From assembly GCA_021772595.1 (NCBI GenBank), contig JAJFLS010000313.1:1-9050 (forward strand): a stretch of 9,050 bases of DNA, given 5' to 3'. The translations under genes were made by a program, and so were the position numbers. The notes under the pieces were generated by a model. That model was not told where the DNA came from. It saw only the letters and a list, made by a program, of their open reading frames with translations, and ran no database searches. Each line of letters opens with the position of its first letter. The first letter of the stretch is position 1. Shown here one piece after another: positions 6,841 through 9,050 of this stretch. Origin of the DNA: Opitutales bacterium. GTDB taxonomy: Bacteria > Verrucomicrobiota > Verrucomicrobiia > Opitutales > Opitutaceae.

Positions 6841-7836
6841 ATGATTAGAAACACTCTACTCGCCACTCTCCTGCTCCTGCCAAACGCGCTTTTCGCGCAA
6901 ACCAGCGACGAGGATTCAGACCTCTTGGAGAACGCCCGCTACGCCAACGGCATCGCCGCGATCGTTGAAGATAAGATCATCACCGGCGAAGATGTTCGCC
7001 GCCAAATCACTCCCCTGCTCGCCCAGATTCAGGCCCAAGCAGAAGGCGATCCCGTCAAATTCGGCGAGCTCCTCGACGAGGCCGAAAATCAGATCATCCA
7101 GACGCTCACGGACAACGTCTTGATCGTGAAGCAGTTTTACGAGGACAAGGGGCAAATCCCGATGAGCTACATCCGCAACGAAGTCGACGAACGGATCATC
7201 ACCCAGTTCGACGGCGACCGCTCGCAGTTTCTCGCCTTCCTTAAGTCGATCGGAAAAACGCCCGAAGAATACGACGTAGAAATCCGCGACGAAATGATCG
7301 TCAATTTCATGAGAATGAAGATGACCAAATCGGAAAGCTTCGTCAGTCCGGTGAAGGTCGAAGAATTCTACAACGAGAACAAGCAGCACTTTTTCGAGCC
7401 CGAAGCCATCCATCTCCGACTCATCCGGCTCGCTCGCGTCGCTGACGAAGACCCCGCCATACTCGAACAAAGCGCGGCCGAAATCATCCGCCAACTCGAA
7501 GAAGGCATCGATTTCGCCGAGCTCGCAAAAAAGCACAGCCAGGACTCCAAAAAGGAAAAAGGCGGCGATTGGGGCTGGGTAGAACGCAAAGCTCTTATAC
7601 CGGAACTTTCAGACATCGCGTTCGCGCTCGAGGCCGGCGGCTACAGCCAGCCCGTCACGCTGAAGACCAATATTTTCATTCTCTTCGCCGAAGACAAACG
7701 CGAAGAAGGCTACGTCGATCTAGAAGAAGTACGCGACAGCATCGCCAGCATGCTCGTTTCCGACATGGCCACCGAAGCCCAAGACCGCCAGCTCACTCGC
7801 CTCCGCCGCGACGGCTACGTGCGCCGCTTCAACTAA
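6841..7836 (+). CDS. SurA-like periplasmic peptidyl-prolyl isomerase / chaperone
   Basis: A 331-residue exported protein with a signal peptide (MIRNTLLATLLLLPNALFA, likely cleavage after Ala-19). Residues about 33-170 resemble the SurA N-terminal chaperone domain: NGIAAIVEDKIITGEDVRRQ followed by helices including LDEAENQIIQTLTDNVLIVKQ. Residues about 187-284 are a parvulin-type rotamase domain, recognised by IHLRLIRLARV, FAELAKKHSQDSKKEKGGDWGW and the LEAGGYSQPV segment. The expected role is folding of outer-membrane proteins in the periplasm, and cis-trans isomerisation of prolyl bonds if the domain is active. It has one parvulin domain, against two in E. coli SurA (428 residues). It starts 27 bases after mfd with no visible promoter, so it is probably the last gene of the rnc-mfd operon. 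I withhold the symbol surA because PrsA/PpiC-type relatives share this layout. Confidence 0.88.
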   Translation: MIRNTLLATLLLLPNALFAQTSDEDSDLLENARYANGIAAIVEDKIITGEDVRRQITPLLAQIQAQAEGDPVKFGELLDEAENQIIQTLTDNVLIVKQFYEDKGQIPMSYIRNEVDERIITQFDGDRSQFLAFLKSIGKTPEEYDVEIRDEMIVNFMRMKMTKSESFVSPVKVEEFYNENKQHFFEPEAIHLRLIRLARVADEDPAILEQSAAEIIRQLEEGIDFAELAKKHSQDSKKEKGGDWGWVERKALIPELSDIAFALEAGGYSQPVTLKTNIFILFAEDKREEGYVDLEEVRDSIASMLVSDMATEAQDRQLTRLRRDGYVRRFN

Positions 7837-7850
7837 CCGCACAATTTTTT

Positions 7851-7914
7851 TTGCAGGAGCCTGCTTGCAGGCGATAATCTTCCAATAAAATCGCGTGCAA
7901 GCAGGCTCCTACAA
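7851..7914. repeat. REP doublet (REPIN-like inverted repeat), type 1
   Basis: Two 25-base arms (7851-7875 and 7890-7914) are inverted copies with two mismatches (7854/7911 and 7870/7895) around a 14-base AT-rich spacer. Each arm is itself a small hairpin: the left has GCCTGC-TT-GCAGGC (7859-7872), preceded by GCAG; the right copy, read on the minus strand, is headed by GTAG and has one C-C mismatch in its stem. A GTAG foot next to a short hairpin is the arrangement bound by REP-associated tyrosine transposases (RAYT), and inverted REP pairs are called REPINs. No RAYT gene is in the window, so this would be a non-autonomous copy. A run of eight T (7845-7852) sits on the wrong side of the hairpin to serve as a terminator for the upstream gene. 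Confidence 0.75.
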
Positions 7915-8044
7915 TTGAATAAGCGTCCTCTCAATTTCGCTTGAAACGGACCGCATCGAACCCCACATTCGACGGACCAACTCTCCGATCGCGTCCGCCA
8001 ACTCTCTAGCGATCGAAACCACCCCCTGCCACCGACCCTAGCCA

Positions 8045-8752
8045 ATGAACGCGAACTCGAAGCTCATGGAGCTCGCCGAGACCGAACGTCCTCAAGAACG
8101 CCTCCAACGCCTCGGAGCCGCCGCGCTTAGCGACGTCGAACTCCTCGCCATGCTCCTGCGAAGCGGCAGCAAAGGCCACAACGTGCTCAACGTCGCCGCC
8201 TCCCTTCTCAATGAAGCCGGGTCGCTATCCCAGCTAGTCCGCTGGACCGACAACGAATTCAGCAAAATCAAAGGCATCGGCAAAGTAAAAGCACTCCAAC
8301 TCGTTACCGTAGTTGAAATGTGCCGACGCGTCCTCGCGAGCCAGGAAGAGGCTCAGCCGATTCTCGACGAACCGCGCCTCGTCTACTCGCTCATGCGATC
8401 GCGCGCCATCGGACTCGAGATCGAGAAATTCTGGACGCTTAGCCTCAACCGAAAGAACCGACTCATCCGGACAAACGAGATCACCTCCGGCACAGCCAGC
8501 AACAGTCTCGTTCATCCACGCGAAGTATTTAGAGAAGCGATACGCCACGGAGCCAGCTCGATCATTTGCGTCCACAATCACCCCAGCGGAGATCCCAGCC
8601 CAAGCGCCGCCGACATAAAAGTGACCCGACAACTACGAGAAGCCTCCCAGATCATCGGCATCGCCCTCCTGGACCACGTCATCATCGGCGCCCCGAAATT
8701 CGACCCGAACCAAGACGGATTCTACAGCTTCCAGGAAAGCGGTCTGCTGTAG
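8045..8752 (+). CDS. radC: RadC/UPF0758-family JAMM (MPN+) protein
   Basis: A 235-residue protein of the usual RadC length. The N-terminal part (about 14-95) has the family's opening ERPQERLQRLGAAALSDVELLA and a helix-hairpin-helix-like KIKGIGKVKALQL (74-86). The C-terminal part is a JAB1/MPN+ metal-binding domain: Glu-127 in EKFW, the HNHPSGDPSPSAAD block with His-177, His-179 and Asp-190, and the closing LLDHVIIG. All metal ligands are present, so a zinc hydrolase fold is expected, although the reaction of RadC is not established and the old name DNA repair protein is doubtful. The ATG at 8045 has no Shine-Dalgarno; a second in-frame ATG at 8066 (Met-8) is possible. It stands alone, 208 bases after the preceding gene, with REP doublets on both sides. 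Confidence 0.95.
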   Translation: MNANSKLMELAETERPQERLQRLGAAALSDVELLAMLLRSGSKGHNVLNVAASLLNEAGSLSQLVRWTDNEFSKIKGIGKVKALQLVTVVEMCRRVLASQEEAQPILDEPRLVYSLMRSRAIGLEIEKFWTLSLNRKNRLIRTNEITSGTASNSLVHPREVFREAIRHGASSIICVHNHPSGDPSPSAADIKVTRQLREASQIIGIALLDHVIIGAPKFDPNQDGFYSFQESGLL

Positions 8753-8775
8753 TCCTCGGCGTCGCTCGACATAAA

Positions 8776-8841
8776 ATTGTAGGAGCGGCTTTACGCCGCG
8801 ATCCACAGTTAACTATCGCGGGGTAAAGCCGCTCCTACAAT
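8776..8841. repeat. REP doublet (REPIN-like inverted repeat), type 2
   Basis: Arms of 27 bases (8776-8802 and 8815-8841) are inverted copies with a single mismatch (8795/8822) around a 12-base spacer. Each arm starts ATTGTAGGAGC, and the left arm carries the hairpin GCGGC-TTTAC-GCCGC; the right arm's own stem has one C-C mismatch. It shares the GTAG head and the CGCGAT tail with the doublet at 7851-7914 but has a different stem, so it is a sister subfamily. It begins 23 bases after the radC stop and could protect or end the radC transcript, though no T tract follows it. Confidence 0.8.
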
Positions 8842-8865
8842 CTAAACAGGATTGGCTCCGGCTGC

Positions 8866-8964
8866 GCCTGCGGGGGCTTCGCCCTAATCGCTTCGCGATT
8901 CCCCTTCTCCGCTTCGCTCCGTCAAACCTTTTCGGTTCAAATCTTGTTCCTGGAGACAACTCCA
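8866..8964. other. Non-coding run of small hairpins with GCTTCGC repeats
   Basis: Short self-complementary units follow each other: GGGC-TTC-GCCC (8874-8884), AATCGC-TTC-GCGATT (8886-8900), a third GCTTCGC (8911-8917), AACC-TTTTC-GGTT (8925-8937) and TGGAG-ACAA-CTCCA (8951-8964). Three contain GCTTCGC. I find no convincing gene on either strand; an arginine-rich minus-strand frame here is low complexity. The tract may be a dispersed intergenic repeat or the structured leader or border of an RNA gene to the right. The rest of 8965-9026 shows nothing I can name. Confidence 0.4.
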
Positions 8965-9026
8965 AATCTCTCATTCGCGACGTCCGCAAGAGAATACCAT
9001 CCAAAATTCTGGCAAGACTGGCATGC

Positions 9027-9050
9027 CCGGGCGTAGCTCACTGGTTGGGC
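9027..9050 (+). tRNA. Possible tRNA 5' end, cut by the window edge
   Basis: The bases CCGGGCG-TA-GCTC-ACTGGTT-GGGC fit the first third of a tRNA: a seven-base acceptor arm, T8 and A9, a D stem GCTC that can pair with GGGC through one G-U, and a D loop containing GG. The loop is one base short of a normal one and lacks the usual A21. The remaining arms lie beyond the window, so this could equally be a chance match or a tRNA fragment at an attachment site. No isotype can be given. Confidence 0.25.

Noticed and set aside
7845..7852. Run of eight T near the end of the surA-like gene as a terminator
   Set aside because: The T run precedes the hairpin on the + strand instead of following it, so the order is wrong for an intrinsic terminator.
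8813..9004. 63-codon minus-strand frame, very Arg-rich
   Set aside because: Low-complexity translation of hairpins and of a REP arm; it begins and ends in non-coding repeat sequence.
1..9050. CRISPR array, parS site or insertion sequence
   Set aside because: I saw no regularly spaced direct repeats, no TGTTTCACGTGAAACA-like site and no transposase-like protein on either strand.

Overview
The window reads as a piece of a bacterial chromosome of roughly 58-62% GC from about position 1700 rightwards. All recognisable genes lie on the + strand. A Verrucomicrobiota (Opitutia/Puniceicoccales-like) origin is my best guess, from the flavour of the proteins, the near absence of Shine-Dalgarno sequences and the ATTGTAGGAGC-type palindromic repeats. 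That assignment is inference; no 16S or other decisive marker is present.

Left end (1-1381): two genes that do not belong to the housekeeping block. One is the 3' part of a four-helix membrane protein of unknown function. It is followed 22 bases later by an exported alpha/beta hydrolase with a visible Ser-Asp-His triad. The membrane protein gene is only about 44% GC and the hydrolase about 50%, so this pair looks like accessory or transferred DNA. A 341-base non-coding stretch (1382-1722) separates it from the core genes. It holds a perfect 46-bp palindrome and, closer to parA, a terminator-like hairpin overlapping a tiny ORF that has a good ribosome binding site.

Core block (1723-7836): parA (Soj-type ATPase, no parB beside it), then rnc (RNase III), mfd (transcription-repair coupling factor; ATG of mfd overlaps the rnc stop) and a surA-like exported parvulin chaperone 27 bases after mfd. 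rnc-mfd-surA is very probably one operon; parA may be co-transcribed through a 112-base gap that carries a 9-bp stem hairpin just before rnc. The functions are chromosome segregation, RNA processing, repair of transcribed DNA and outer-membrane protein folding. They share a transcript more than a pathway.

Right end (7837-9050): radC (JAMM/MPN+ protein) stands alone, bracketed by two REP-doublet (REPIN-like) inverted repeats of related but distinct sequence, each GTAG-headed. Beyond radC is a 185-base non-coding tract with a run of small hairpins, three of them around GCTTCGC. A tRNA-like 5' end runs off the window edge.

I see no CRISPR array, no transposase, and no clear new multi-gene system. 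The items most worth a second look are the 46-bp palindrome, the paired REPs around radC, the parA leader structure and the low-GC membrane protein/hydrolase pair.
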